NCBI GenBank assembly: GCA_018712345.1 | Contig: DVHG01000017.1 | Location: 46,122 to 110,121 of the forward strand | Reading direction: 5' to 3' | DNA length: 64,000 bases | From: Candidatus Onthovicinus excrementipullorum | Lineage (GTDB): Bacteria; Bacillota; Clostridia; Oscillospirales; Acutalibacteraceae | In this document: positions 43,968-53,133 of the stretch, one piece after another | Layout: each line of letters begins with the position of its first letter | How positions within the stretch are numbered: position 1 is the first letter of the stretch | The notes under the pieces: model-generated | Database searches by the model: none | Told to the model about the DNA's origin: nothing | Seen by the model: the letters and a program-made list of their open reading frames with translations, nothing else | Translations under genes and position numbers: made by a program

Positions 43968-46111
43968 TACGACCCTCCGTCCAGCACAATTTGAGAATGA
44001 TCATCTATCCTGATTATTATATCACCATTGTATGGAACGGTCAAAGTATTTCTCCCTTTGGCGTAGCGCGCATTTGTCTCAACCGCGAGCACATCAGCGT
44101 AATCAATCTTCGCGGAAAATCCGCCGGCGACCAGAATATCGGCAGGATCGGCTTTCAGGTTTTCCGCTATGCGAACAGTGCGCCCATTCACTTGGAGCAG
44201 CAACGACTCTCCGTCCGAGGTGAGCTCCATCCCCTCCGCAAACGCCGCGCGGAACGCCTCGCCCTGGAATACAGGCTGTACACCCCGGCACCGGCGGAGG
44301 ACCGCGCGCACATCAGTCTCAGAATCATCTGACCAGAAATAGAGAAAGTCGACCTGGTACAGATTGTTCCGCTCCAGCAGATCAAACCCGGAACCATCCC
44401 GGCCGGACCCGATCAACACTGTCTGCCCGCCGTCACGGATGAGGACGCACGGATTGCTCCCCTGTGCAATATGAATCACCGCCCGTCCGCGGTCCTGGTA
44501 GGCGGGAACGCCGATGCAGGCCGTGACCGCAACAGCCAGCGCGAGCATATACGCCACCGCCGGCAGCAGGACCCTTTCCCGCATCAAAATCCAGAATACG
44601 GCCGCCGTCACAATCAGAAACATCAGCAGGCGAAGCGCTGAACCGCTCGGCACATAATAGGAGACATACGGAATATCGGCAAAAGCGGCGGACATGCGGA
44701 TCATCAGGCGCAGCAGGGCACCGGAACACACCGACAGCGGCTGAGCCAGGAACAGCGCCCCCATCATCCCGAACGCCGCACCGATCCCGCCCAGAATCAT
44801 GGCCGGCGTGGCCAGCCCCGCGATAAACAGATTTGAGAGCGGCGACAGGACATTGATCATGCCGAACTCCACCAGGACGGTGGGCATCGTGAAGAGCGTG
44901 GCGCAGACGGAGATGGAAAAGACATCCAGCACGCCTTTAAACAGCCGGCGCGCCGGACTGAAAGCGATCCGATCCAGCCGCTCCCCATACCATTTTGAAA
45001 GCCGTGTGTGAAGTGTGATGATTCCAAAGGTTGCCAGCACTGACATTGTAAGGCCGACATCCGCTGCCGCAAGCGGATTGATGGCCAGCAGGATGAGCAC
45101 CGCACCGCCCAGTGAATTGAGAGAGTCCGGTGTCCGCTTGAACAGAAATGAGGACAGATACAGGAGCATCATAATCCCCGAGCGCATGACGGATGGCGTA
45201 AAGCCGGTAAGCGCCATAAAGAAGAGCACAAATCCTCCGGCAAGGAGTGCCGATGCGCGCGGCCCAACGCGCGCCCGCTTCAGCAGTGATAAAGCCGCCA
45301 TGGCCCAGACACTCATGTGCAGGCCGCTCACGGAAAGAAGATGAGAGATGCCGATCAGTTGAAAATCATGGGAGATATCCCACGACATGCCGGTTTTATC
45401 CCCCAACAGGATCCCGCGCAGGAGACCGCCCGTATCTGCCCCCATCATGGTGGATATCTGGGCGGAGAGCCCCTCCCGGAATCTCCAGATATAATACCCG
45501 AGCGGACGAAATCCCTCCCCGGGAGTCACCGATTCAACCTGGAGCTCATACGCCTCCAGATAAATGCCCTTTGACCTATAATAGCGGTTGCTGTCGCGGT
45601 TGCTCCCCGCGAGCTCCAGCACCGCCGTCATTTCAATCGCATCATATGGCTCTACCTCCAGCGGCGTGTACGACTCAAAGCGCACGGTGCTTTTGAATTT
45701 TTCCCCGTTCACCGAATCCGTCACAAAGAGATATTCATATTTCCCGTATCTCTGTTCCGCGCCGTTTTCAGTATGCGCGGTCACCTGCGCCCTCTTCCCC
45801 ACCAGCGCAACTGCCGGACGGAGGGAAAAGTACTCCTCACCCGCAAAGAAGAGGCAGCAGACGATCACGAGTGCTGAAGCTGTCAAAGCCCTCACCGCAT
45901 GCAAACGGCGGAACAGCAGCGCGCAGGCCAAAATGCCCGCGACCCCGATCAGACATAGCACCGGCAGGAGGGCTGGATATTCGATCAAAAAGTAGAGGCA
46001 GGCAAAGCAGACCGCGCCGGCCACCGCGAGCGGCCGGACAAATCCATGCCGATGTTTAAAAAGCTCCGGCCGCCGTGCAGGGCGTCCCGGAGCATGAGAT
46101 TGCTTCAGCAT
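43967..46111 (-). CDS. comEC: ComEC/Rec2-family DNA channel protein
   Basis: The protein has 714 residues. It has the DUF4131 N-terminus, then the competence membrane domain with GILLGDKTGMSWDISHDFQLIGISHLLSVSGLHMSVWA and about eight or nine segments, then a C-terminal domain that should be metallo-beta-lactamase. The latter lacks the HxHxDH metal motif: the place where it belongs reads YFWSDDSETDVRAV. The N-terminal region is clear, so DNA uptake is predicted, but nuclease activity of the C-terminal domain is doubtful. It overlaps putP by 7 bases. Confidence 0.85.
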   Translation of the reverse strand: MLKQSHAPGRPARRPELFKHRHGFVRPLAVAGAVCFACLYFLIEYPALLPVLCLIGVAGILACALLFRRLHAVRALTASALVIVCCLFFAGEEYFSLRPAVALVGKRAQVTAHTENGAEQRYGKYEYLFVTDSVNGEKFKSTVRFESYTPLEVEPYDAIEMTAVLELAGSNRDSNRYYRSKGIYLEAYELQVESVTPGEGFRPLGYYIWRFREGLSAQISTMMGADTGGLLRGILLGDKTGMSWDISHDFQLIGISHLLSVSGLHMSVWAMAALSLLKRARVGPRASALLAGGFVLFFMALTGFTPSVMRSGIMMLLYLSSFLFKRTPDSLNSLGGAVLILLAINPLAAADVGLTMSVLATFGIITLHTRLSKWYGERLDRIAFSPARRLFKGVLDVFSISVCATLFTMPTVLVEFGMINVLSPLSNLFIAGLATPAMILGGIGAAFGMMGALFLAQPLSVCSGALLRLMIRMSAAFADIPYVSYYVPSGSALRLLMFLIVTAAVFWILMRERVLLPAVAYMLALAVAVTACIGVPAYQDRGRAVIHIAQGSNPCVLIRDGGQTVLIGSGRDGSGFDLLERNNLYQVDFLYFWSDDSETDVRAVLRRCRGVQPVFQGEAFRAAFAEGMELTSDGESLLLQVNGRTVRIAENLKADPADILVAGGFSAKIDYADVLAVETNARYAKGRNTLTVPYNGDIIIRIDDHSQIVLDGGS

Positions 46112-47667
46112 TCGATTGTTTTAGCCTCTTCAAACTCCTGCTGAATCTCATCGGAGGGCTTCCTGGTCAGCAGAGAAACCGCCACGATTGCGATACAGGA
46201 GAGGATAAAGGCAGGGAACAGCTCATAGATCGCAAACACCCCGCCGAGCGGATTGAGCACGAGCTTCCAGACAAAGACGGAGATCCCGCCCGTGAGCATG
46301 CCGGCGATCGCACCGGCACGATTGATACGCTTCCAGAACAGGCTGAAGAGCATCAGCGGACCGAATGTGGCGCCGAAGCCCGCCCAGGCAAAGCTGACAA
46401 GGGTAAAGATCACACTGTCCTCATCAAGCGCAATAATCATACCGATGACCGCGACAACAATCAGCGTAATCCGGCTGACGCGCATTACCTGCTTATCCGT
46501 AGCGTTCTTCTTGAGAATCCCCTGAAAAATATTTTTAGAGAATGCGGACGCGGCAATCAGCAGATAGGAGTCCGAGGAACTGATCGTGGCTGCCAGTACA
46601 CCCGCCATCACAATCCCCGCAAACAGCGGATGGAACAGAAGCGACGCCATCTCCACAAAGATGTTTTCCGCGGAGGAGGCCGTCTGGAAGGTGGTCGGAA
46701 GGTAGGCACGTCCGATGACGCCGATCATCACGGCCGCAGTCAGCGAGATCACGCACCACACAGTCGCGATGCGGCGGGACTTTTTGATCTCCCGGGAGGA
46801 GCGGATTGCCATAAAGCGCAGCAGCACCTGCGGGACGCCAAAATAGCCCAGCCCCCAGGACAGGGTGGAGATAATTTTCAGGAAGCCGTACTCCCCCGCC
46901 TCACCGAAGAGCGGCGACCCGGCCGCGTCCACCATCTGCACGCCCGCGGCATCGACAGTCGGCTGGGCAATGCCAAAGAACGTTGCAAATCCGGGAATGT
47001 TTCGGGCGTTTTCCGCCACGACAGAAAAACCACCCGCCGCACTTGTCCCGACGATGAGCACCGTCACCAGTGCGAAGATCATGACAATCGCCTGCATAAA
47101 ATCTGAGGCGCTCTCAGCCAAAAATCCGCCCAGGAAGGTGTAAAGCAGGACAAACAGCGCACCCACAACCATCATCAGCCTGTAATCGGCGCCAAAGAGC
47201 TGGCTGAACAGCTTGCCGCATGTCACAAAACAGCTCCCTGCATAGACCGCGAAAAACACCAGGATGAACACGGAAGAGATGGTCATGATGACCTTTTTAT
47301 TCTCCTTAAACCGGTTGCTGAAAAAGTCTGGGATCGTGATGGCATTCGTCACCTGGGAATACCGGCGCAGCGGCTTGGCAACAACCAGCCAGTTGACGTA
47401 TGTACCAACCGCGAGCCCGATCGCCGTCCAGCCCGCGTCTGCAATCCCGCACCAGTACGCTACGCCGGGCAGCCCCATCAGCAGCCAGCCGCTCATATCG
47501 GAGGCCTCCGCACTCATGGCGGCGACCCACGGTCCGAGCGAACGGCCGCCCAGAAAATAGTTCTCACTGTTTTTATTGGCGCGCTTGGCAAAAAAGATGC
47601 CGATCCCGATGACGACCGCCATATAGGCGCACATCGCAATCAGGATCTGAACGGTACTCCCCGTCAT
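46105..47667 (-). CDS. putP: Sodium/proline symporter
   Basis: The protein has 520 residues and about 13 membrane segments. It begins with the SSS-family pattern and FLGGRSLGPWVAAMSAEASDMSGWLLMGLPG, the classic PutP stretch for Na+ and proline. GFLAESASDFMQAIVM also fits. It has GAGGGGGAT before its ATG. It is upstream of comEC with a small overlap, an unusual partner. Confidence 0.92.
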   Translation of the reverse strand: MTGSTVQILIAMCAYMAVVIGIGIFFAKRANKNSENYFLGGRSLGPWVAAMSAEASDMSGWLLMGLPGVAYWCGIADAGWTAIGLAVGTYVNWLVVAKPLRRYSQVTNAITIPDFFSNRFKENKKVIMTISSVFILVFFAVYAGSCFVTCGKLFSQLFGADYRLMMVVGALFVLLYTFLGGFLAESASDFMQAIVMIFALVTVLIVGTSAAGGFSVVAENARNIPGFATFFGIAQPTVDAAGVQMVDAAGSPLFGEAGEYGFLKIISTLSWGLGYFGVPQVLLRFMAIRSSREIKKSRRIATVWCVISLTAAVMIGVIGRAYLPTTFQTASSAENIFVEMASLLFHPLFAGIVMAGVLAATISSSDSYLLIAASAFSKNIFQGILKKNATDKQVMRVSRITLIVVAVIGMIIALDEDSVIFTLVSFAWAGFGATFGPLMLFSLFWKRINRAGAIAGMLTGGISVFVWKLVLNPLGGVFAIYELFPAFILSCIAIVAVSLLTRKPSDEIQQEFEEAKTIEC

Positions 47668-47698
47668 TGAAAATCCCCCTCAAGGCTCGTTTTAGAAT

Positions 47699-47727
47699 AT
47701 TTTACCATAGGCTCGCGCGCCAATCAA
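47699..47727 (-). promoter_or_regulatory. Promoter for putP
   Basis: TTGATT, 17-base spacer, TAAAAT on the minus strand. Confidence 0.55.
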
Positions 47728-47782
47728 TAGGTGATGGGAACAAAAAATCCCCGGCCAATGGGCAGGAGCCATAAAACAGTTG

Positions 47783-47814
47783 ACAGCCACAACAGTTAAT
47801 TCTGTTGTGGCTGT
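47783..47814. other. 13-bp inverted repeat before GyrI-like gene
   Basis: A perfect stem ACAGCCACAACAG/CTGTTGTGGCTGT with a 6-base loop. T-rich sequence follows on the + strand, so it may end upstream transcription or serve as an operator. It lies just upstream of the promoter below. Confidence 0.55.
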
Positions 47815-47816
47815 TC

Positions 47817-47844
47817 TTGCATTTTTTCTTTGGTGTGATAGTAT
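47817..47844 (+). promoter_or_regulatory. Promoter for the GyrI-like gene
   Basis: TTGCAT, 16-base spacer, TAGTAT. The -10 box is weak. Confidence 0.4.
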
Positions 47845-47887
47845 GGTAATCAAACAGACTGAGAAACTTAAATTTGGAGGAGTTCGT

Positions 47888-48352
47888 ATGAAGATTGAAA
47901 AATGCACAAAGAGTGCTTTTGTTGTGATTGGTAAAGAAGGTTCAACTTTGGATGGTCAAGGCTTTATTCAAAAATTATGGTCGGATGCAAACTCTCATTT
48001 TAGCGAAGTTCAGCCGTTAGCTAAAAAAGACGAAAATGGCAATTTGGTTGGTATTTGGGGCGCAATGTCCGATTGTTCCCATTTATACAAACCGTGGGAA
48101 GATAACTTTAGCAAAGGACTATACCTTGCTGGCGTTGAATGTATTGATGATGCTGAAGCGCCCGAGGGATGGACAAAATGGACAATTCCGGGCTATGAAT
48201 ATATTTGTGCAGAGGCTGAAAATGAAAATACATTTTCGGAGGTACTAGACTATATGAGGGCAAATAATATCACATTGGTTGGAGCTGTCCACGATTTTTC
48301 TTGCCCTGTAAATGGAAAGAATTATATGTTTTTCCCGATTAGAATTATTTAA
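47888..48352 (+). CDS. GyrI-like/effector-binding domain protein
   Basis: The protein has 154 residues from the ATG at 47888 (GGAGGAG at 47876-47882). It starts MKIEKCTKSAFVVIGKEGST and has WTIPGYEYICAEAENENTFSEVLDYM, matching the GyrI-like/AraC-effector binding fold. Its DNA is visibly AT-richer and uses AAT/TTT/GAA codons unlike the genes around it. It is on the opposite strand from its neighbours. It is probably acquired laterally. Ligand unknown. Confidence 0.75.
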   Translation: MKIEKCTKSAFVVIGKEGSTLDGQGFIQKLWSDANSHFSEVQPLAKKDENGNLVGIWGAMSDCSHLYKPWEDNFSKGLYLAGVECIDDAEAPEGWTKWTIPGYEYICAEAENENTFSEVLDYMRANNITLVGAVHDFSCPVNGKNYMFFPIRII

Positions 48353-48439
48353 CCAATGCTCATTCATCGAACAGATTATAAAGGCGCACTTCTATACGCT
48401 TACCGCGTATACCGTGCGGTATGCGGTCTTGCGCCGCAC

Positions 48440-48534
48440 CAAAGCCTCCCCTGTGTAAGGGGAGGTGCCCCGCAGGGGCGGAGGGGTCATCAATCTCTCA
48501 GTCAGCTTCGCTGACAGCTCCTTTCTCACAAGCG
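48440..48534. repeat. Dispersed palindromic repeat (MITE-like)
   Basis: A run of three consecutive hairpins: CCTCCCCT/AGGGGAGG, GCCCC/GGGGC and GTCAGC/GCTGAC. The motif with CCTCCCC...GGAGGTGCC...GGCGGAGGGGTCATC resembles a short repeat I recall as common in gut Clostridia. It has no ORF. Only one copy is seen in this window. Confidence 0.55.
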
Positions 48535-48637
48535 GGCCTTTTCAGAAACAGTACATGTTACGAGAAAACTAACCTATGATCGTAACCATAGGTCGGTTTA
48601 ACTGTTTTACGGACACCCGGCCAAGCCGGGGAACGTG

Positions 48638-48937
48638 TTATTCCGCAAGTGCGCGCTGGAGCCAGATGGCACCGAGATCCATCGCATTATAGAGCCCGTG
48701 CTTTTCACTCCGCTTGAGGATCCGCTCTTTGGGCCGGGCATCCGGATCTGTGCTCATGAGCTGGATCGTCACCTTGTCGGCCAGCTCCAGATCATTGAAC
48801 TTCTTTGTGGTGAGGATCTGGATCATCACCACGCATTTATCCGACATATCGCCGTAATAGATGGTGTTACCATTGCGGACGAGCGGTTTCCCCTTGTATG
48901 TCAAAAACTTAGGCTTCGTCTCTTTTTCCGCTGCCAT
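48638..48937 (-). CDS. Conserved hypothetical protein
   Basis: The protein has 99 residues from the ATG at 48937, preceded by GGAG at 9 bases. It is soluble, charged and without motifs (KFLTYKGKPLVRNGNTIYYGD, MIQILTTKKFNDLELAD). It is similar in kind to small proteins seen in related Clostridia, but I do not recall a name. It is isolated between the repeat and IreB. A weak GC hairpin (48616-48630) lies downstream. Confidence 0.6.
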   Translation of the reverse strand: MAAEKETKPKFLTYKGKPLVRNGNTIYYGDMSDKCVVMIQILTTKKFNDLELADKVTIQLMSTDPDARPKERILKRSEKHGLYNAMDLGAIWLQRALAE

Positions 48938-49140
48938 TTCAATCATCTCCGTTCTTCAAAATCAAACTTGTTTTTCTCCCTGCGGAAAATCAATCTTTCA
49001 ACTGCAAAGCCGCACGGAAACAGGAAACAGCGTCCGTTTTCCAGATACTTATAAAATACAAAGCGCTATACCGGGCGGCACACAATCGCCGTATGCGATG
49101 GGCTGTTTTTAATATGATATCATATCCTGTGGGTTCTGTC

Positions 49141-49172
49141 AAAAAAGGCGCGGAGAAATCCCCACGCCTTTT
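49141..49172 (-). terminator. Terminator after ireB
   Basis: An imperfect AAGGCGTGGGGA/TCTCCGCGCCTT stem on the minus strand followed by a TTTTTT run. It lies 15 bases beyond the IreB stop codon. Confidence 0.75.
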
Positions 49173-49186
49173 GGCAACAAGTGCAC

Positions 49187-49435
49187 TTATTCCTCGCGCA
49201 GATAGTTTTTCACGAGCGCCTGCAACAGCTCATCCCGATCCAGGCGGCGGATCAGGCTGCGGGCGTTATTGTGCGTTGTGATATAGGTCGGATCCTCCGA
49301 CAGGAGATAGCCGACGATCTGACTGATCGGATTATATCCCTTTTCACTCAGCGCGTCATAGATCACGCGGAGCGTCTTGCGCATCTCGTCCTCGCGCTCT
49401 TCCTTAATGGAAAACTGTATGGTTTTGTCGGTCAT
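49187..49435 (-). CDS. ireB: IreB family regulatory phosphoprotein (DUF965)
   Basis: The protein has 82 residues from the ATG at 49435 (GGAGGTGGGAG upstream); the longer track ORF is not favoured. It begins [22 protein letters not shown] and has [37 protein letters not shown], the highly conserved family core. In Enterococcus IreB is a substrate of the PASTA kinase IreK and affects cephalosporin resistance. PrkC and PrpC homologues lie 16-19 kb away in this window. Confidence 0.92.
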   Translation of the reverse strand: MTDKTIQFSIKEEREDEMRKTLRVIYDALSEKGYNPISQIVGYLLSEDPTYITTHNNARSLIRRLDRDELLQALVKNYLREE

Positions 49436-49534
49436 GCTCCCACCTCCGTCAACAGTGCCGGACAATTCCCGGATACCCCTCATTATATCCTATTTGTCCT
49501 AAAAATTCAATCAAAATTTGCAGATCCGCGCCGC

Positions 49535-50749
49535 TTATTTTGCAAGGGATTCAACGATCTCCTTCGTATCGCGGGCGATGACCAGCTCCTCGTTTGTGGG
49601 GATGACATATACATCCGCGCTCGAATCGTCGGTGGAGATCTTCCCCTCCTTGCCATGGACAAACTCATTATTCAGAGCGTGGTCAATATGAATACCGAGA
49701 TAGCCCAGATGATCGCAGATCTCCTCACGCATAATGGACGAATTCTCGCCGATACCGCCGGTGAACACAATCCCGTCCACCCCTTCCAGGGCGGCGGCAT
49801 AACCGCCAATGAATTTGCGGATCTGATAGCGCTGGAGCCGGCTGGCCATCTGCGCACGCTCGTTGCCGGCCGCGATCGCCTGCTCCAGATCGCGGTCATC
49901 ACTGGAGATACCGGAAATGCCAAGCAGGCCGGACTTCTTGTTCAGAACCACGTCTGTCTCCTGCGGCGTCCATCCCTCCTTCTCCTGCAAATAGATAATA
50001 ACGGAGGGATCCAGACTGCCGGACCGGGTGCCCATCATAAAGCCATCCAGCGGTGTCAGGCCCATGCTCGTATCGATGACCTTGCCGTCCTTAATGGCGG
50101 TAATGGAGCAGCCGTTACCCAAATGGCAGGTGATCAGCCGCGTACCGACGATGTCACGCCCCATCAGCTGTGCACAGCGCGCGCTGACGTACCGGTGGGA
50201 TGTCCCGTGGAACCCGTAGCGGCGGATTTTATATTTCTCATAGTACTCGTACGGGATGGGGAACAGGTACGCCTCCGGCGGCATGGTGGAGTGGAAGGCA
50301 TTGTCGAACACGACAACCTCCGGGAGCTCGTCGCCAAACACGGCGCGGCAGGCATTGATTCCCTGAACATGGGCAGGATTGTGGAGCGGTGCCAGATCGC
50401 TGAGCTCTTCAATCCCCTTGATGACATAGTCGGTGACGAGCATGCTCTTATTGAACTTGGCCCCGCCCTGAACTACGCGGTGCCCGACGGCGGAGATCTC
50501 CTTCATATCGCTGATGACAGCGGCATCCCCCTGCGTCAGGGCGCGGGTGACATAGAGGAAAGCCTCCGTATGGTTGTGCATACGCAGCTCTTTTTCAAAT
50601 TTGACACCCTTGAAGTTGGACCCCTTGATCTTACTGCCGTCAAGCCCGATGCGGTCGCAGATCCCCTTGGCGAGGACCGTCTCATCGTCCATATCAATGA
50701 GCTGATATTTCAGCGAGGAACTTCCGGCATTGATTACAAGAATTTTCAC
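49535..50749 (-). CDS. ackA: Acetate kinase
   Basis: The protein has 404 residues from a GTG at 50749 (AAAGGAG upstream). It has VINAGSSSLKYQLIDM at the N-terminus and GFHGTSHRYVSARC with the catalytic-region His, as well as GMMMGTRSGSLDP-like (GFMMGTRSGSLDPSV). It interconverts acetate/ATP and acetyl phosphate/ADP. No pta gene lies beside it. It is divergent from tmcAL. Confidence 0.94.
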   Translation of the reverse strand: MKILVINAGSSSLKYQLIDMDDETVLAKGICDRIGLDGSKIKGSNFKGVKFEKELRMHNHTEAFLYVTRALTQGDAAVISDMKEISAVGHRVVQGGAKFNKSMLVTDYVIKGIEELSDLAPLHNPAHVQGINACRAVFGDELPEVVVFDNAFHSTMPPEAYLFPIPYEYYEKYKIRRYGFHGTSHRYVSARCAQLMGRDIVGTRLITCHLGNGCSITAIKDGKVIDTSMGLTPLDGFMMGTRSGSLDPSVIIYLQEKEGWTPQETDVVLNKKSGLLGISGISSDDRDLEQAIAAGNERAQMASRLQRYQIRKFIGGYAAALEGVDGIVFTGGIGENSSIMREEICDHLGYLGIHIDHALNNEFVHGKEGKISTDDSSADVYVIPTNEELVIARDTKEIVESLAK

Positions 50750-50787
50750 AGTTTTCCGCTCCTTTAAAGCATGGTTGAAAGAATTGT

Positions 50788-50816
50788 TTACACAACAGTA
50801 GACTAATGATATTATA
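50788..50816 (+). promoter_or_regulatory. Promoter for tmcAL
   Basis: TTTACA, 17-base spacer, TATTAT in the ackA-tmcAL divergent interval. Confidence 0.6.
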
Positions 50817-50852
50817 TACTTGTACTTTTTATTTTTCAAGGAGTGTTTTCAC

Positions 50853-52049
50853 TTGAAGATCGCCGGCGTTATCGCGGAATACAACCCGTTCCACAACGGG
50901 CACCAATATCAGCTCAGCCGGATGCGGTCGTGCGGGGCGGAACGGATTGTCGCCGTCATGAGCGGCAATTTTGTCCAGCGCGGCGATGTCGCCATTCAGG
51001 ATAAATTCCGGCGTGCCCGCACCGCTGTCCTGTGCGGCGCGGACCTGGTGGTGGAGCTGCCGACGGTCTTCTCAATGGCGCCGGCCGAACGCTTTGCCTA
51101 TGGCGGAATCTTTCTGCTGGAGGCGCTGGGGTGTGTCGATACGCTGTCTTTCGGCTGTGAGGACGATGACATCACTGCGCTGCGCAGGCTCGCGGACTGC
51201 CTTGACGACCCGGAGACGGAAAAGCAGATTGCTGAATGTGTGCGCAGCGGGATCAGCCATCCTGCCGCACGCGAGCGCGCCGTCCGCGCCATTCTTGGCG
51301 CTGCGGATGCGGACCGCCTGCGCAGGCCCAATAACATTCTGGGCATCGAGTATATCCGTGCCTGCCGGCGGATCGGCGCTGAATTCAACTTCCTGCCGAT
51401 CCGGCGGACGGGTGTGGCGCACGACAGCACCGCGCGTACCGGCAGATTCATGAGCGCCTCCGAGATCCGGCGGATACTCTGCTCCGGCGGTCCGCTGCCC
51501 GACGACTGCCTCCCGGCCGCCGCATGTGAAATGATCCAATCCGGACTACAGGATGGGACCGTCCCCGCCCGGTTCAGCCGGCTGGAGCTCCCTCTCCTCT
51601 ATGCGCTTCGGCGTACAGATCCCGCTGCACTTGCCCTTCTGCCCGATATCAGTGAGGGACTGGAGGTAAAAATATATCGCTCCGCACAGCAAGCTACAAA
51701 TTTGGAGGACCTGCTCGCCGGGATCAAAAGCAAACGCTATCCCCTTGCCCGGATCAGAAGGCTGCTGCTCTACGCACTGCTCGGTTTCCGGAGCGAGGAC
51801 TTTTCAAAAAATCCACCATTTATTCGGGTGCTCGCCGCCAACCAGAACGGCTTTGACATCCTGCGCACCGCACAGAAGACCGCCCGCCTGCCTGTTGTGA
51901 CAAAGGCCGCCGATGTGCGCAAGCTGGGGCCGGATGCCGAGCAGTTTTTCAAACTGGAAAGCAGGTGTGACGATATTTACGCCCTGGCCGCGCCGAAGAC
52001 CCAGCCCGGCGCTGCCAACTATACTACAGGGGTTCAAATCGTAAAATAG
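50853..52049 (+). CDS. tmcAL: tRNA(Met) cytidine acetate ligase
   Basis: The protein has 398 residues from a TTG at 50853 (AAGGAGTG nine bases upstream). It has the nucleotidyltransferase signature AEYNPFHNGHQYQL and MSGNFVQRGDVAIQDKFRRA. TmcAL uses acetate and ATP to acetylate the wobble cytidine of elongator tRNA(Met). The adjacent divergent ackA links both to acetate. In Bacillus it is ylbM. Confidence 0.9.
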   Translation: MKIAGVIAEYNPFHNGHQYQLSRMRSCGAERIVAVMSGNFVQRGDVAIQDKFRRARTAVLCGADLVVELPTVFSMAPAERFAYGGIFLLEALGCVDTLSFGCEDDDITALRRLADCLDDPETEKQIAECVRSGISHPAARERAVRAILGAADADRLRRPNNILGIEYIRACRRIGAEFNFLPIRRTGVAHDSTARTGRFMSASEIRRILCSGGPLPDDCLPAAACEMIQSGLQDGTVPARFSRLELPLLYALRRTDPAALALLPDISEGLEVKIYRSAQQATNLEDLLAGIKSKRYPLARIRRLLLYALLGFRSEDFSKNPPFIRVLAANQNGFDILRTAQKTARLPVVTKAADVRKLGPDAEQFFKLESRCDDIYALAAPKTQPGAANYTTGVQIVK

Positions 52050-52102
52050 AGACACCGCATACCGGGTCGGGCTTATAGCTCTCCCTTCCTCTTTTTAATG
52101 GT

Positions 52103-52134
52103 CAAAAATCGGAATGAGCATAACCCATTCCGAT
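52103..52134 (-). terminator. Terminator of the anchored CxxC protein gene
   Basis: A perfect 9-bp stem ATCGGAATG/CATTCCGAT with a nine-base loop, followed by TTTTTGACC on the minus strand. It lies about 75 bases after the stop. Confidence 0.65.
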
Positions 52135-52209
52135 GTATAAAAAGATGCTATTCCTGTTTTCACGTATAGGTAAATAGGTGGCCCAAAAGGTTCAGGCTCC
52201 TCTTTGATT

Positions 52210-52950
52210 TTATTTTCTCACACCGCAGATGCTGCAATACTGATATTCCACCCGCTGCTCCTCATGGGTAACAGCGGGAATGGTTTTGTAATAGGTCAGA
52301 ATCGAATGGTCGTTTTCATATGTCGGATTACCATTGCTATCATATCCCAAGAACAGTTCTGGCGGCATATTGTTTTCATAGCGATATGTGCGCATCCATT
52401 CCATCTTTTCCCGTTCCCAGGCTTTAAAGTCATCGGGATTCTCAGAAGTCTTCCAGGTTTTAGTATCCCAATAATACATATGATATTCCGTTACCTTTTC
52501 CGAATGGGCAGGTTCGTCCTCTACAGTCACCGCCGTCACATAGTCCTTCCAGATATGCGTGTGCGCGGCGATGTTTCCGACATTTCCAGCATTGCCGGAG
52601 GATTGCTGGGATGAGTTGTTGCCAGAAGTGGACCGGCCATTCTCTGAAGTTTGCGCCTGCTGATCCCCGGCATCAGCAGAGAACGTCGTATCACTACTCC
52701 CGGGTGCTTCCCCGATTGATGCTGCATTGCTGTTTTCCGGGCCGCTGTCGCTCTTCTCTTCACCCTCTGCAGCGGCAACAGAGGATATTCCTTCAAAACC
52801 TGGTCCCTGCTGAGTGGATGCCCGCCCCCCGAAGGGATACAGAACGGCCACCGCGGTTATCGCCACCAGAATTACTCCCAGCACTGCTGCCAGCGGGAGA
52901 ATAATTTTCCGGTGTCCCCGTAAAAAATTACGTATCTTTTTCAAAACCAC
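52210..52950 (-). CDS. Membrane-anchored protein with Ser/Gly-rich linker and C-terminal CxxC
   Basis: The protein has 246 residues from a GTG at 52950 with AAAGGGGAA upstream. Its short basic N-terminus is followed by one membrane segment (KIILPLAAVLGVILVAITAVAVLYPFGG). A Ser/Asn/Gly-rich linker (about 45-130) leads to a domain (AHTHIWKDYVTAVTVEDEPAHSEKV) that ends with EYQYCSICGVRK, so two Cys two residues apart. It resembles surface proteins with short His/Trp/Cys repeats. It may bind metal. Function unknown. Confidence 0.65.
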   Translation of the reverse strand: MVLKKIRNFLRGHRKIILPLAAVLGVILVAITAVAVLYPFGGRASTQQGPGFEGISSVAAAEGEEKSDSGPENSNAASIGEAPGSSDTTFSADAGDQQAQTSENGRSTSGNNSSQQSSGNAGNVGNIAAHTHIWKDYVTAVTVEDEPAHSEKVTEYHMYYWDTKTWKTSENPDDFKAWEREKMEWMRTYRYENNMPPELFLGYDSNGNPTYENDHSILTYYKTIPAVTHEEQRVEYQYCSICGVRK

Positions 52951-53102
52951 ATTCCCCTTTCAGCAAAAACGTTTCAGGAGGAACCCCTTACGAAAAAGCG
53001 CCGACATAACGCCCAAGAAAAAATATAACCCACAAACACCCTGCTTCCGGGTATTCGCGGATTATTGTTTTGGTATGGGTGTTCATAATGACAATAACCA
53101 AA

Positions 53103-53130
53103 TAAAAACGGGTGTCCATATGGACACCCG
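53103..53130 (-). terminator. Terminator after tRNA-Pro
   Basis: A palindrome CGGGTGTCCATATGGACACCCG followed on the minus strand by TTTTTATT, just beyond the tRNA-Pro 3' end. Confidence 0.75.
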
Positions 53131-53133
53131 GAG

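Noticed and set aside
49181-50767. 528-residue + strand ORF opposite ackA and ireB
   Set aside because: Spans two real genes on the other strand and has no motif.
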